Shown piece by piece: positions 34,469 through 43,359 of a stretch of 64,000 bases of DNA. The position numbers and the translations under genes were made by a program. The first letter of the stretch is position 1. Each line of letters starts with the position of its first letter. This DNA comes from Croceimicrobium sp965279135. GTDB lineage: Bacteria; Bacteroidota; Bacteroidia; Flavobacteriales; Schleiferiaceae. The notes under the pieces are model-generated. The model saw nothing but the letters and a program-made list of their open reading frames with translations, ran no database searches and had not been told where the DNA came from. Where the stretch lies: positions 2,480,001 to 2,544,000 of the forward strand of contig OZ257133.1 of assembly GCA_965279135.1 (NCBI GenBank), written 5' to 3'.

Positions 34469-36456
34469 TCTTGTATCACAATGGTCTTGCGATCTGTTTG
34501 TGATCCTTGATTCAACTCAAGAATATACAAGCCCTTTAAGTCAGAAGGTAAGCTGTAGCTATTCGCGTCCATAGAGCGCAAATCTGTAGACTTTGTCCAA
34601 ACCGTGCGACCTTGAGTATCTATCAGCCGTAGTAATGCAGATGCATCCTCTTTACCGGCCCATTGCAGATTGATTCTGCCTTGACTCGGATTGGGGAAAA
34701 CGGACCAATGGGAGGCCAATAAGGCTTGTTCATCTATACCAATGCTATAGCCCACAGTAAAGTAGACTCTATACTCGGTCCCGAAATTTGGATTATAAGT
34801 TGCGCTGAAAAAGTCGCCCCCCACATTGCGCATCAGGATGCGACCGGAACCATCGTTATTCGCAAAAAAACTTAAACCATCTTTATCGCGGTCGCCAATT
34901 ACAAGATGGTAGCATCCGGGAGCCAAATTGAAGGTATCCCGATAGGTTGAGTTATTGGCAAAATTGTCTCCTGAATCAATAACCGCATCATTGGCATCAT
35001 ACAATTTCCACCAGGTTTCACTTGCCGCCGCATTGGTGCGCAATTCAAATCGCATAGGATTGGGATAGAGGGGAGGAAGAACAATCGGAACTGACCTCTT
35101 ATTATCGGAGTAGAACTCATCCCCAGCCTGACCGTTAACCCTTTCTATTTGGGCAGTAAAAACCAACTTATTGTTTAAACTGGTCCAATCGGCAACATCA
35201 TTCATGGGAAGATGAATTTCTGTTTGCTCCAGGGGAGCCAGGCTGCCGGTCCAATTAAAGGTTCTCCATTGTGTATTACCACGCAGGCCATAGGCTATCT
35301 CCATACTGGTAATGGCTTGGGCGCCCTTATTCTTAACCAGGATTACCGCATGATCACAAACTGGATTAAATCGAGCATGCTCATCACTATTACTGGGCTT
35401 GATAATATCTTCCAAAGCAACATCCACCTGCTGATTAAAATCTCCTAAATGGAATAGCTGCGCAAGCATGTTGTAAGATGCAGGACTTTGGCCACTGGGA
35501 ACCGTATAGGTATAAGACTCTATATCGATGTTAATACTATCTGCATTGGGTAAAAAAGCGGTAAGATCATGATGATATTCATTCACCCGATCTCCTGGAC
35601 ACCAGTTGGCCCGATCATAAAGCCAGGTTCCAGCCTGAGGCCACAAGTCGTTTAAGCCACAGTCGTCGCGCCACATCAACTGCTCAGCAACCTTCTGGCC
35701 ATCAACATAAACGTAATAATCACGTTCACAGAACTCAGCGCAGTTTAGAGCATTTACAAATCCATGTCCTGATGGCGCCATCTTCAAATCGAATCGGGTA
35801 GCCGAAGGATGCAGGCTCAAGGCTCTGGCGGGCATGTGGTTTGCTTCAAACTGTACGGGATCTCTATAGGTAAAACCGCCTTTATATAGGTTTTCCACTT
35901 TGTAAACATCCTGTACGGGACTTCCTTCAATCATGATAAACTCGAGCGTGGCACTAAAACCACTGCTCCATCCCTGATAGCGCACATCAATTTCAATCGA
36001 ATCCTTAAGCAGCAAACTGTAGTTGCTTACATCAAAATAGAAATCTCGAGTCCAGCTTTGAGGTAAAGAACCGCCATATGGGGTGATTACCTTACATAGT
36101 TCAATGCGCTCCCTAACTTCAAAAACATTCCAGGTAGTATCAATCTGAAGGGGATTCATACTTATCGTATCAATGCTTGCAACATTACTATCTATTGCAC
36201 CAGTTGGGATGAAAAGATCCACTACAGTAGTATAATCCCAATCCGAGCATCCGCCACTGGCACATCCCATGGTGTACTTTAATGTGATCTGATGCCAATT
36301 ATCAGTCTGTGAAGGAAAAACTGCCCACTCTTTATAAGACCCGTACCAGGTAAGGTCTCTCTGTTGATGGGCTGTTACTATTGTCGTATCGCCATCTGCG
36401 GCGAAAGAAGTACTGAATAAACTAAGGCTAAGAACTAGGGTAAGAAATGATCTCAT
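34465..36456 (-). CDS. PNGase F-like secreted protein with T9SS sorting domain
   Basis: The 663-residue product has a signal peptide (MRSFLTLVLSLSLFSTSFAA). The first domain includes WHQITLKYTMGCASGGCSDWDYTT (near residues 55-77), which resembles the cysteine/Asp segment near the active site of peptide-N-glycosidase F, the enzyme that releases N-glycans from asparagine. A second PNGase-like half appears to follow (VNALNCAEFCERDYYVYVDG). After a middle region, the C-terminus is a T9SS type A sorting domain (SVFPNPSQGRINLQW to TDRKTIVIQD). It is probably a surface or released glycan hydrolase, though activity is not certain. Its start overlaps the DUF502 stop. Confidence 0.72.
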   Translation of the reverse strand: MRSFLTLVLSLSLFSTSFAADGDTTIVTAHQQRDLTWYGSYKEWAVFPSQTDNWHQITLKYTMGCASGGCSDWDYTTVVDLFIPTGAIDSNVASIDTISMNPLQIDTTWNVFEVRERIELCKVITPYGGSLPQSWTRDFYFDVSNYSLLLKDSIEIDVRYQGWSSGFSATLEFIMIEGSPVQDVYKVENLYKGGFTYRDPVQFEANHMPARALSLHPSATRFDLKMAPSGHGFVNALNCAEFCERDYYVYVDGQKVAEQLMWRDDCGLNDLWPQAGTWLYDRANWCPGDRVNEYHHDLTAFLPNADSINIDIESYTYTVPSGQSPASYNMLAQLFHLGDFNQQVDVALEDIIKPSNSDEHARFNPVCDHAVILVKNKGAQAITSMEIAYGLRGNTQWRTFNWTGSLAPLEQTEIHLPMNDVADWTSLNNKLVFTAQIERVNGQAGDEFYSDNKRSVPIVLPPLYPNPMRFELRTNAAASETWWKLYDANDAVIDSGDNFANNSTYRDTFNLAPGCYHLVIGDRDKDGLSFFANNDGSGRILMRNVGGDFFSATYNPNFGTEYRVYFTVGYSIGIDEQALLASHWSVFPNPSQGRINLQWAGKEDASALLRLIDTQGRTVWTKSTDLRSMDANSYSLPSDLKGLYILELNQGSQTDRKTIVIQD

Positions 36457-37025
36457 GTAGATTTGTTTGAAGGCTCATTGATGCGCGTCACCCCAGCAGA
36501 GATGACGTATTTCATCACATCAGCAGCTGGCAAATCTAAGGGTTCTACTCTTTCTTTAGCGACCAGGAAAATATTTCCGGATACCGCATAACTATGCGGA
36601 CAGTAAACGGTTAGGTACTCATCTTCCAATTGAGCCTGCTTGGCAAAGCTGCGATTCGTAACAAATCCGATTCGCTTAACGGCCGGATCATTATCCAATT
36701 GGACCAATACCGGGTATTTAAAACTTCGCTTTTCACCTACGAGGGCATTGAGTACATCAGTAACAGCAGTATAAATCAAACTGATGACCGGTGCTTTGCG
36801 AATCTGACGATCTAACCAGGTGCTAATCCGTTCAGAAATCAGATGACTGGCTATGAAGCCTATCAAGGCAATCCCGATTATGATAATCAGAATACCGAGG
36901 CCGGGAATTTCAAGAGGAATTAAACCATCTAAAATTATAAACACCTCATAGAGCACGTATATGGTAATCCCCACTGGCGCTACTACCAGAAGACCCTGGA
37001 GCAAGTACTTTAAAAACTTAGTCAT
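36453..37025 (-). CDS. DUF502 family membrane protein
   Basis: The 190-residue protein has two membrane helices (about residues 5-30 and 42-65). A conserved soluble part follows (RKAPVISLIYTAVTDVLNALVGEKRSFKYPVLVQL and DEYLTVYCPHSYAVSGNIFLV), matching DUF502. The family is widespread and its role is unknown; in plants the related COV proteins affect vascular patterning. The gene overlaps the upstream MmcQ-like gene by eight bases and the downstream PNGase F-like gene by four, forming one operon. Confidence 0.85.
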   Translation of the reverse strand: MTKFLKYLLQGLLVVAPVGITIYVLYEVFIILDGLIPLEIPGLGILIIIIGIALIGFIASHLISERISTWLDRQIRKAPVISLIYTAVTDVLNALVGEKRSFKYPVLVQLDNDPAVKRIGFVTNRSFAKQAQLEDEYLTVYCPHSYAVSGNIFLVAKERVEPLDLPAADVMKYVISAGVTRINEPSNKST

Positions 37026-37377
37026 CTTGATTTAATTCCTTCTGTTTGTATTTCGGCAAAGAAGCAACGACCAGATCATAGGAGTTTTGAATCCAGGTTT
37101 TTAAGGTATCCGGATTCACCTCACCTATTAAAGAAGCGGTACTCCAATGCTTCTTATTCATATGGTAGCCCCCTATCACTGAAGGGTACTGTTCCCGATA
37201 GCTGAGACCGTCCTCCGGAAGGTGTTTGAAACTAAGCCTCAGAGGTTGTGATTCAAGTGAAATCAATAGAAACATTTTACCGGCTACTTTGAAAACCAGG
37301 GTATCGGAATCGAAAGGAAACCCTTCAGTAACCTCCTTTAAACCCAAAGCATAATCCCGAATATTCTCTATTTCCAT
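37018..37377 (-). CDS. MmcQ/YjbR family protein
   Basis: The 119-residue product shows the MmcQ/YjbR (CyaY-like fold) pattern: EGFPFDSDTLVFKVAGKMFLLISLE, then LRLSFKHLPEDGLSYREQYPSVIGGYHMNKKHWSTA and a C-terminal helix ending SYDLVVASLPK. The family is often annotated as DNA-binding, but its function is not established. It is the first gene of a three-gene unit with DUF502 and the PNGase F-like gene. No clear promoter motif was found upstream. Confidence 0.85.
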   Translation of the reverse strand: MEIENIRDYALGLKEVTEGFPFDSDTLVFKVAGKMFLLISLESQPLRLSFKHLPEDGLSYREQYPSVIGGYHMNKKHWSTASLIGEVNPDTLKTWIQNSYDLVVASLPKYKQKELNQDD

Positions 37378-37442
37378 GGCACCATTCTTTAGCTTTAAAA
37401 ATAGAACCTTCCTATTGAACTTTGGTCGGCTGGGATAGTTAT

Positions 37443-37472
37443 TTGCTCAAGAGGTCAATTTTAGTAAATTCG
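37443..37472 (+). promoter_or_regulatory. Promoter of the 37499 gene
   Basis: TTG (37443-37445) and TAAATTCG (37465-37472) are 19 bases apart, fitting TTG-N19-TAnnTTYG. The -7 box is 26 bases before ATG 37499. The C in place of the third T of TTTG is a variant also seen at several other starts in this window. Confidence 0.5.
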
Positions 37473-37498
37473 ATTTCGCATTAGGTAAATGGATAATA

Positions 37499-38233
37499 AT
37501 GAACAGGATTGGAGTAGATTTAGAGAAAGCGTTAAAACGTGAACGGATAAAGGCTGAGCTGAATTCACCTGATGAAACCCTCACCGCATTTAAGGACTTA
37601 ATTGCCAAGGACGATCAGTTGGATCAAGATATTCTTGGGCGACTTTTTGGCGATCAAGAAGAGTTTCAACAAAACATAGATTTAAAGAAACTAGACCCAG
37701 AGCGTATTTACAAACTTCAGGAAATTAAGAAGCTTTGTACCCGTTATCGCTTGCGGTTTCTGGACACGAAGCACTTCAAGGGCGAATTGCCCTACGAGGC
37801 TTTAAGCAAGATTAAAGACTTGCAACGTTCGCAAGAGCAGGAGTTATATGGTTTTAAAATGATTGCCCCTGCACCTATGTTTAATCTACAATACAAGGAT
37901 AAGGACCCTCTTTTAATGCTCCCCTTAGGTCAGGATCGCTACTATCTGGTTCATAAATGGGGAAACGACTTACACCCCTTAAGAGCTTTAATGGTATTTC
38001 CTTTCAGGAGTTTTAAAACGATGCTTTTCTCAGTGGCCCTGCTGGCTGCCTTTGTGGTATCCCTGTTCCCGGACTCGATGATCATGGGGCCTTTAGATGA
38101 GCATGGCTGGAATATCCGAATCATATTCTTCTTCTATCTGTTTTTAGCCTTTAGCGGACTGACGGCCCTTTATGGATTTAGCAGAATGAAGAATTTCAAT
38201 TCGGAACTCTGGAATAGCCGATACATGGATTAG
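37499..38233 (+). CDS. Conserved-looking membrane protein of unknown function
   Basis: I do not recognise this 244-residue protein. It has an N-terminal charged helical part (residues 1-80, EKALKRERIKAELN). A middle region follows with CTRYRLRFLDTKHFKGELPYEA, where a conserved-looking motif precedes MIAPAPMFNLQYKDKDPLLML. Two membrane helices follow near residues 175-193 and 205-225. The first 170 residues are probably cytosolic. It is a monocistronic unit with its own promoter and a hairpin terminator, facing truB. No catalytic pattern is evident. Confidence 0.75.
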   Translation: MNRIGVDLEKALKRERIKAELNSPDETLTAFKDLIAKDDQLDQDILGRLFGDQEEFQQNIDLKKLDPERIYKLQEIKKLCTRYRLRFLDTKHFKGELPYEALSKIKDLQRSQEQELYGFKMIAPAPMFNLQYKDKDPLLMLPLGQDRYYLVHKWGNDLHPLRALMVFPFRSFKTMLFSVALLAAFVVSLFPDSMIMGPLDEHGWNIRIIFFFYLFLAFSGLTALYGFSRMKNFNSELWNSRYMD

Positions 38234-38240
38234 AAAATTT

Positions 38241-38264
38241 AAAACCCGGAGAAATCTGGGTTTT
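38241..38264. terminator. Terminator between 37499 gene and truB
   Basis: AAAACCCGGA (38241-38250) pairs with TCTGGGTTTT (38255-38264) with one G-U pair and loop GAAA. T-rich sequence follows on the forward strand (TTTTCTCTTTT). The A-rich left flank gives a weak T tract on the other strand, so truB may share it. Confidence 0.7.
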
Positions 38265-38283
38265 CTCTTTTAAAGGAGCAAGC

Positions 38284-38991
38284 CTAGACTTCTTTATCTC
38301 CAGAAAATATTTGGAGAAACTGGTCTAAGCTCAATGCGTCATCCAATTTATAAGGGCCAATAGAGTCTCTATGTAAAGACTTTAGGTGGGCTCCATTATT
38401 TAATGCTTCACCAAAGTCGTGAGCGAGGCTACGGATATAGGTGCCCTTACTACAATGCACTTTAAAATGAAGATCCGGAAAGTGATCCGTATTCACTTCA
38501 AATTCATGGATCTGGACCTCCCTTGCTTTTAGCTCTGGCTTCTCCCCTTCCCGGGCCAGTTCATAGGCACGCTTGCCGTCCTTCTTAATGGCAGAAAAAA
38601 CTGGTGGAACCTGCTGAATCGGACCACGAAACTTTTCTACAAGCCCCTGAATTTGGTCTTCATCTATTCCGTCAACCGGAAACTCTTGATCAACCTCCGT
38701 CTCTAAATCATAGCTAGGGGTAGTAGCACCAAGACGAATAATACCGGAATAGCGCTTATCCATTCCCATCAATTCATTGATAGTCTTAGTCTTTCGACCT
38801 ACCGCGATCAACAATAATCCAGTAGCCAGGGGATCCAGGGTTCCGGCATGACCCACTTTCAATTTCTTAAACCCGTAAAATTTCCGAAGAGTGTAACGGA
38901 TCTTGTTTACCACATCAAAAGAAGTCCAGTGCAAGGGCTTATCGATCAGTAATAACTGACCTTCCTCAATTTCAGTTTTGCTAAAAATCAA
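38284..38991 (-). CDS. truB: tRNA pseudouridine(55) synthase TruB
   Basis: TruB makes pseudouridine 55 in the T loop of tRNAs. The 235-residue product carries GHAGTLDPLATGLL with the catalytic Asp, the motif YSGIIRLGATTPSYDLETEVD, and KGTYIRSLAHDFGEAL. It lacks a PUA domain, as shorter versions do. Its start overlaps the uppP stop by four bases. Order ftsX-DUF3098-uppP-truB is a familiar Bacteroidota arrangement. Confidence 0.95.
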   Translation of the reverse strand: MIFSKTEIEEGQLLLIDKPLHWTSFDVVNKIRYTLRKFYGFKKLKVGHAGTLDPLATGLLLIAVGRKTKTINELMGMDKRYSGIIRLGATTPSYDLETEVDQEFPVDGIDEDQIQGLVEKFRGPIQQVPPVFSAIKKDGKRAYELAREGEKPELKAREVQIHEFEVNTDHFPDLHFKVHCSKGTYIRSLAHDFGEALNNGAHLKSLHRDSIGPYKLDDALSLDQFLQIFSGDKEV

Positions 38992-39785
38992 AAGTTGATA
39001 AAGCTGATCAGAATGGCACCAATGCCAATGATGAAACAGTAGAGTGCGAAGTAATTCAAGTTGGCGCGCTTAACGATATCAATCATCCAGTTACAAGCCC
39101 ACCAGCCTGTTACAAAGGCCGATATGAAACCCAGCACAATATAGAGGGGCACACCTTCGCTAAGGGTAAGACCTCCGTCCATAATATCCTTGGCCATTTT
39201 ACCAACAATCAGTGGAACCACCATTAGGAAAGAGAATCGCGCAGCTCTCTCCCGCGATACCCCAAGTAATAGAGCTGTCGAAATCGTTGCACCACTACGG
39301 CTAATCCCTGGCAGGATTGCAATAGCCTGAGCGATGCCAATTAAAAGTCCTTTGCCACTGGTAACATAGCCATCACCAGCTTTTGTGTTATTGGCAAATA
39401 GTAAGAGCACACCTGTGATAAGGAGCATGCAGCCTACCAACAATACTTTTCCTCCGAAAAGTGCTTCGATCTCTTCATCGAGAAAAACTCCCGCAAGGGC
39501 TGCAGGGATCATAGAGATCACAATATTCAAACTGAATCGGAACTCATCGTTTCGCTTGAATTGAAAAAGACCTCTGAAGATATAAGCTACCTCTTGACGA
39601 AAAACCACAATGGTAGCCAAAGCCGTGGCAAAGTGTACCACCACGGTGAACAGCAAGCTTTCTTCGGGAATTGATGTATCGCCAAAGATTGCCTTAGCTA
39701 GCTCAAGATGCCCGCTACTACTAACCGGTAAAAACTCCGTTAGTCCCTGGATAATGCCGAGAACAATAGCTTCGAGCTTTCCCAT
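38988..39785 (-). CDS. uppP: Undecaprenyl-diphosphatase UppP
   Basis: UppP (BacA) dephosphorylates undecaprenyl pyrophosphate to recycle the lipid carrier for cell-wall and glycan synthesis. The 265-residue membrane protein has about eight helices and both active-site motifs: GLTEFLPVSSSGHLELA near residue 14 and LPGISRSGATISTALLLG near residue 158. It starts two bases after the DUF3098 stop. Confidence 0.95.
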   Translation of the reverse strand: MGKLEAIVLGIIQGLTEFLPVSSSGHLELAKAIFGDTSIPEESLLFTVVVHFATALATIVVFRQEVAYIFRGLFQFKRNDEFRFSLNIVISMIPAALAGVFLDEEIEALFGGKVLLVGCMLLITGVLLLFANNTKAGDGYVTSGKGLLIGIAQAIAILPGISRSGATISTALLLGVSRERAARFSFLMVVPLIVGKMAKDIMDGGLTLSEGVPLYIVLGFISAFVTGWWACNWMIDIVKRANLNYFALYCFIIGIGAILISFINF

Positions 39786-39787
39786 TC

Positions 39788-40012
39788 CTACTTGCTAGGT
39801 GTCATTATTGCGTAAATCTCTAAAGCTAAGCCCGCCAAAAGAATCAATGGGGCCCAGGTTAGACGACGAGCATTGAAAATTTCAGGATTGAAAACCGTTG
39901 GATCATCACTACCTCCACCAGACATTAGTATGTACCCAATAGCAATTAGCAGGATGCCCACTCCCATTAGGATGTAATTCTTCTTACCGAATACAAAAGT
40001 TTGTTTCTGCAT
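39788..40012 (-). CDS. DUF3098 small membrane protein
   Basis: The 74-residue protein has two membrane helices (YILMGVGILLIAIGYILMSGG and LTWAPLILLAGLALEIYAIM) joined by FNPEIFNARR, the DUF3098 pattern. It lies between ftsX and uppP with gaps of one and two bases. This position suggests a role in division or cell-wall lipid metabolism, but its function is unknown. Confidence 0.88.
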   Translation of the reverse strand: MQKQTFVFGKKNYILMGVGILLIAIGYILMSGGGSDDPTVFNPEIFNARRLTWAPLILLAGLALEIYAIMTPSK

Positions 40013-40013
40013 A

Positions 40014-40892
40014 TTAAAAGTATAATTGATCGGTTTTCAATTTCAAGTACTTCCTCAGTGCAAAGAAAGTACAACTAAACGATATAATTAGACCGGCTAT
40101 AAAAATTGCCGTCCATAAGAGAATCATCTCCAAAGGTGCCTGGAAATCAGATAATCCAGGGATATAAGATTGTAAATAGCTTAGCAGCAAATTGAGCAAT
40201 ACAATTGCTACTACTCCACCAATAGCCCCATGCCATAAGCTCTTCATTAGGAATGGCTTACGAATGAATCCTCGGGTAGCTCCAACCAATTGCATGGTTT
40301 TTATTAAGAAACGCTTAGAGTAAATAGCCAGTCGAATGCTCGAGTTGATTAAGGCAATGGCGATTAAACTTAGCACCACCGCCCCGCCTAAAAGGCCATA
40401 GCTTAACAAAAGAAGGTTTTCATTCATCTTCTCTATCAACAGTCGATCATAAACCACCTCATTCACAAAATCGAGAGCTTCGTACTCCTTCTTTAAGGAT
40501 TCAATGCGCTCCAAGTTGAGCTCTTCTGCTTTCAATTTCAATTCAATCCCATCACGCAAGGGATTGTAGCCCAGGAAGTCCACAAAATCTTCATCCAAAA
40601 CCTCTTCCAACTCAGCAGCAGCATCTTCTTTACTAATAATACTCACTGCACTGGTATAGGGTGCGACCTGAAGGCTGGTGAAAAATTGATTGACTTCTGC
40701 TTTAGAAGCATCTTCTGAAAGAAGAATGGTAATTCCAAAATCCTCCTTTACTGATTTGCTGATTTGCTGGGTATTGAGGATTAAGACGCCAAATAATCCT
40801 AAAACGAAAAGCACTAAAGAAATGCTTATCACAACCGAAAAATAGGAGGATCGCAAACGGCGTTTGGTAAATCGGTCTTCTCTCTTTGACAT
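40014..40892 (-). CDS. ftsX: Cell division protein FtsX
   Basis: FtsX is the membrane subunit of the FtsEX ABC-type complex that activates peptidoglycan hydrolases at the septum. The 292-residue product has one N-terminal helix (SVVISISLVLFVLGLFGVLIL), a periplasmic domain (about residues 50-160) and three C-terminal helices including the FtsX permease core (LINSSIRLAIYSKRFLIKTMQLVGATRGFIRKPFL). ftsE is not in this window. A TAnnTTCG box lies upstream. Confidence 0.93.
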   Translation of the reverse strand: MSKREDRFTKRRLRSSYFSVVISISLVLFVLGLFGVLILNTQQISKSVKEDFGITILLSEDASKAEVNQFFTSLQVAPYTSAVSIISKEDAAAELEEVLDEDFVDFLGYNPLRDGIELKLKAEELNLERIESLKKEYEALDFVNEVVYDRLLIEKMNENLLLLSYGLLGGAVVLSLIAIALINSSIRLAIYSKRFLIKTMQLVGATRGFIRKPFLMKSLWHGAIGGVVAIVLLNLLLSYLQSYIPGLSDFQAPLEMILLWTAIFIAGLIISFSCTFFALRKYLKLKTDQLYF

Positions 40893-40917
40893 AGATTAGC
40901 GTGCAAATGCTGGTGGA

Positions 40918-40925
40918 CGAAAGTA
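40918..40925 (-). promoter_or_regulatory. -7-like box of the ftsX operon
   Basis: TACTTTCG on the reverse strand fits the TAnnTTYG variant and lies 25 bases before the ftsX start. No TTG is present at -33. The remaining 208-base divergent gap holds one other promoter candidate and no open frame. Confidence 0.35.
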
Positions 40926-41036
40926 GCCAAATTCGCTAAAAGCAGAACTTAAGATAAAGTTAACCCTTCGTCGAAAAAATGCCGCCCTTCATATAAATTA
41001 ATACTCAAAGCTAGCTGTTAACAAATATGTTAGCCC

Positions 41037-41070
41037 TTGAAAAATATGAATAGCGCAAAGTGTAAATTCG
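41037..41070 (+). promoter_or_regulatory. Promoter of the 41101 gene
   Basis: TTG (41037-41039) and TAAATTCG (41063-41070) are 23 bases apart, at the upper end of the known spacing. The -7 box is 30 bases before the TTG start at 41101. Confidence 0.4.
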
Positions 41071-41100
41071 CTATTGCGGAATGCCAATAAAGATTAGAGT

Positions 41101-43290
41101 TTGAAGTACCTAGGGCGAAAAATTGTCTTTTTCCTGATCATCCTTATTCCCTTCTGGAGCTTTTTGGTTTGGTTCTTTTATCCCAAGACCGAATTACCAG
41201 GTTTAATACTGGATAAAACTGTGCTTGAAACATCAGGGGTAGAGCATCGATCCTTTAACTGGATTACTACCAATCGGAAGTTCGTTAAACCAGATGGATC
41301 GCAATATGAGATCAGCGAAGATTATTACGGTTTCTTCCCTATAAATCGACCCGAATATGTAGTTAAAGACCTCACGGTATTTAATAATGCTGATCTGGAC
41401 AGTATGGCCCGCAGCATGGAGTATGTTTACTACACCGATGCTTACGGGATTTACACCAATGAGTGGGTATATGGACGGGATATTAATGAACGTTCTCGCT
41501 TAGTGTACGGAGGTCTTTCTCAGCAGGGCTACAAGCTCTTCGAGAAGATGTATCGCAACCGAAAGCTCACCCTTACGGAGTTTAATAACCTGGCTTCACC
41601 TACAGCGCTCTCGCTTCGCTTTCAAATGCAGAGGCTTCTGGAGCTTGATTTCACCGGCTGGACCGGTAGATACTATCACTCCCTGGATACCCTCTTAAAC
41701 CCTGATATCCCGGGTTGGATGAAACGCTTGCACCGTTATTACTATAAGAAACCTTTTGACTATCCGGATATACCGGGAATGGTATTCGTGCATGAAACAG
41801 AACGCATTTTCGTACTGCAGTTCGAAAAAGATGTAGAGCATGAACTGCCGATCATCAACACCGGGGAATACCTGATGGAACAGTACAACCTTCCGGAGTT
41901 TATTCGATATCCCTATTGGTTTGATGTCTGTTTTGCAAAGGATACCACGGATATATTTTCTACTTATAAGATTCACACTACTGAAAGAGGAGATTCCATT
42001 TTAAAATCGCATCGTCTACCCAGCGAATTCCCAGCGATTATTGGTGATAGTCAAGAAAAACTGCGATGGTATTTCTGTGGCGACTGGGCGGACTCACCAA
42101 CACCTTTTGGCTTATCCTATTTCAAGGGTGTGCAATACATGAGAAAGTTCTTCTACAACAACCGGGATGAACTGGATCGTAAGAAGTTCTTTTGGGAGTA
42201 TTATGAACCATTGGTATCCGGCCTTTTCGAGGACTATATTGATATAAAAGACTCGATTGACGGCCCGCGTCCTTTACCACCGCAGCACAATAACTATGTA
42301 CCCTACTATCGCAGGTATAACATTCCATTACCTGATGTAGACCTTATCGCTAGTGGTCGACGCTATGATCCAAATGAAGTACTCGGTTCAGAGTACAAGG
42401 AAAAAGCTTATCGAGATTCCGTATTGCAAGCTGAAAGAGAAGAAGCCTCAAGAACTGGCTACTACATTGGTAAGTATGGAGATACTGTAAGGCTTACCGA
42501 TGAGGAATTAAAAGAACTGCAAGAGCAAACTCGCTACGAAAAATCCACAGAGCGAAGACGTGATTCCATTAAACGACGCCGGATGGATTCAGTGCGTGGA
42601 GTGGGAGAATTTGCTGACCCTTACCGCTTAATCAAGATCGATAGCTCCTACTTACGTGGAGGACGTATTCCTATCAATATCCCCGTAACTAAAGCGGAAA
42701 TAGATCGTCGTGCAGAACAAAGAGCCGCGGTTGAAGATGCAGAACGTCAAAGAGCACAGGCCATAGTAGACAGTATTGAAAGGGCGGAACGCGGCATTCT
42801 GGAACCTGAACCTCGTAGGCAAGTCGTTCGTGATCAACCACGAGAAGAAGAAAGCTCCAGTCAAAGCAACACTCTAAATCCTCGATATAGAATTGGAGGA
42901 AGAATGCCAAGCACGCTTTCCGCGGAGGATCTAACAAAGACCGATACCAGTGGCACCACCATTCTGGAAACTCCACAAAGGGAAAACGCCGTTGTACGTG
43001 AAATTGAAGATACCAGTGAAGGATTACCCAATGAAGAAACTCAAGCATCTAATGCAGATGAAATGAGCAATCGTTGGCATGTGATTATTGCAAGCTTCCC
43101 GGATAAGAACCTTGCTCAAGAGTTTTTACGCCAAAAGAAGGACCCTAAGATGGAGCTGATTTACTTCAAGGAAACTGATTCCTATAGGGTGTCCTATCGC
43201 TCTTTTGAAACCCGCAGAGAAGCTAATAAAGAGGTCATCAATCTCATTACTTCCTATCCTGATGCCTGGGTGCTCAAAGTAGGTCAGTAG
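41101..43290 (+). CDS. Large envelope protein with C-terminal SPOR-like domain, TTG start
   Basis: The 729-residue product begins with TTG. The only nearby ATG upstream is out of frame. An N-terminal helix (IVFFLIILIPFWSFLVWFF) is a membrane anchor. Residues about 35-390 form a globular part I cannot name (LPGLILDKTV, EHRSFNWI, EDYYGFFPINRPEY, RWYFCGDWADSPTPFG, SYFKGVQYMRKFFYNN); it may be an enzyme domain. A highly charged, Arg/Glu-rich coil (about 425-600) leads to a C-terminal SPOR-like domain (RWHVIIASFPDKNLAQEFLRQ to YPDAWVLKVGQ) that may bind peptidoglycan. It heads a forward cluster with two unrecognised genes. The gene is clearly real, since the frame is long and open; its function is unknown. 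Confidence 0.75.
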   Translation: MKYLGRKIVFFLIILIPFWSFLVWFFYPKTELPGLILDKTVLETSGVEHRSFNWITTNRKFVKPDGSQYEISEDYYGFFPINRPEYVVKDLTVFNNADLDSMARSMEYVYYTDAYGIYTNEWVYGRDINERSRLVYGGLSQQGYKLFEKMYRNRKLTLTEFNNLASPTALSLRFQMQRLLELDFTGWTGRYYHSLDTLLNPDIPGWMKRLHRYYYKKPFDYPDIPGMVFVHETERIFVLQFEKDVEHELPIINTGEYLMEQYNLPEFIRYPYWFDVCFAKDTTDIFSTYKIHTTERGDSILKSHRLPSEFPAIIGDSQEKLRWYFCGDWADSPTPFGLSYFKGVQYMRKFFYNNRDELDRKKFFWEYYEPLVSGLFEDYIDIKDSIDGPRPLPPQHNNYVPYYRRYNIPLPDVDLIASGRRYDPNEVLGSEYKEKAYRDSVLQAEREEASRTGYYIGKYGDTVRLTDEELKELQEQTRYEKSTERRRDSIKRRRMDSVRGVGEFADPYRLIKIDSSYLRGGRIPINIPVTKAEIDRRAEQRAAVEDAERQRAQAIVDSIERAERGILEPEPRRQVVRDQPREEESSSQSNTLNPRYRIGGRMPSTLSAEDLTKTDTSGTTILETPQRENAVVREIEDTSEGLPNEETQASNADEMSNRWHVIIASFPDKNLAQEFLRQKKDPKMELIYFKETDSYRVSYRSFETRREANKEVINLITSYPDAWVLKVGQ

Positions 43291-43359
43291 AAAAATACGC
43301 CAAACGCCTTATTGAATTGACAGAGGTATTCAAGGACTTTTGGATCAAATCCAGATTCA

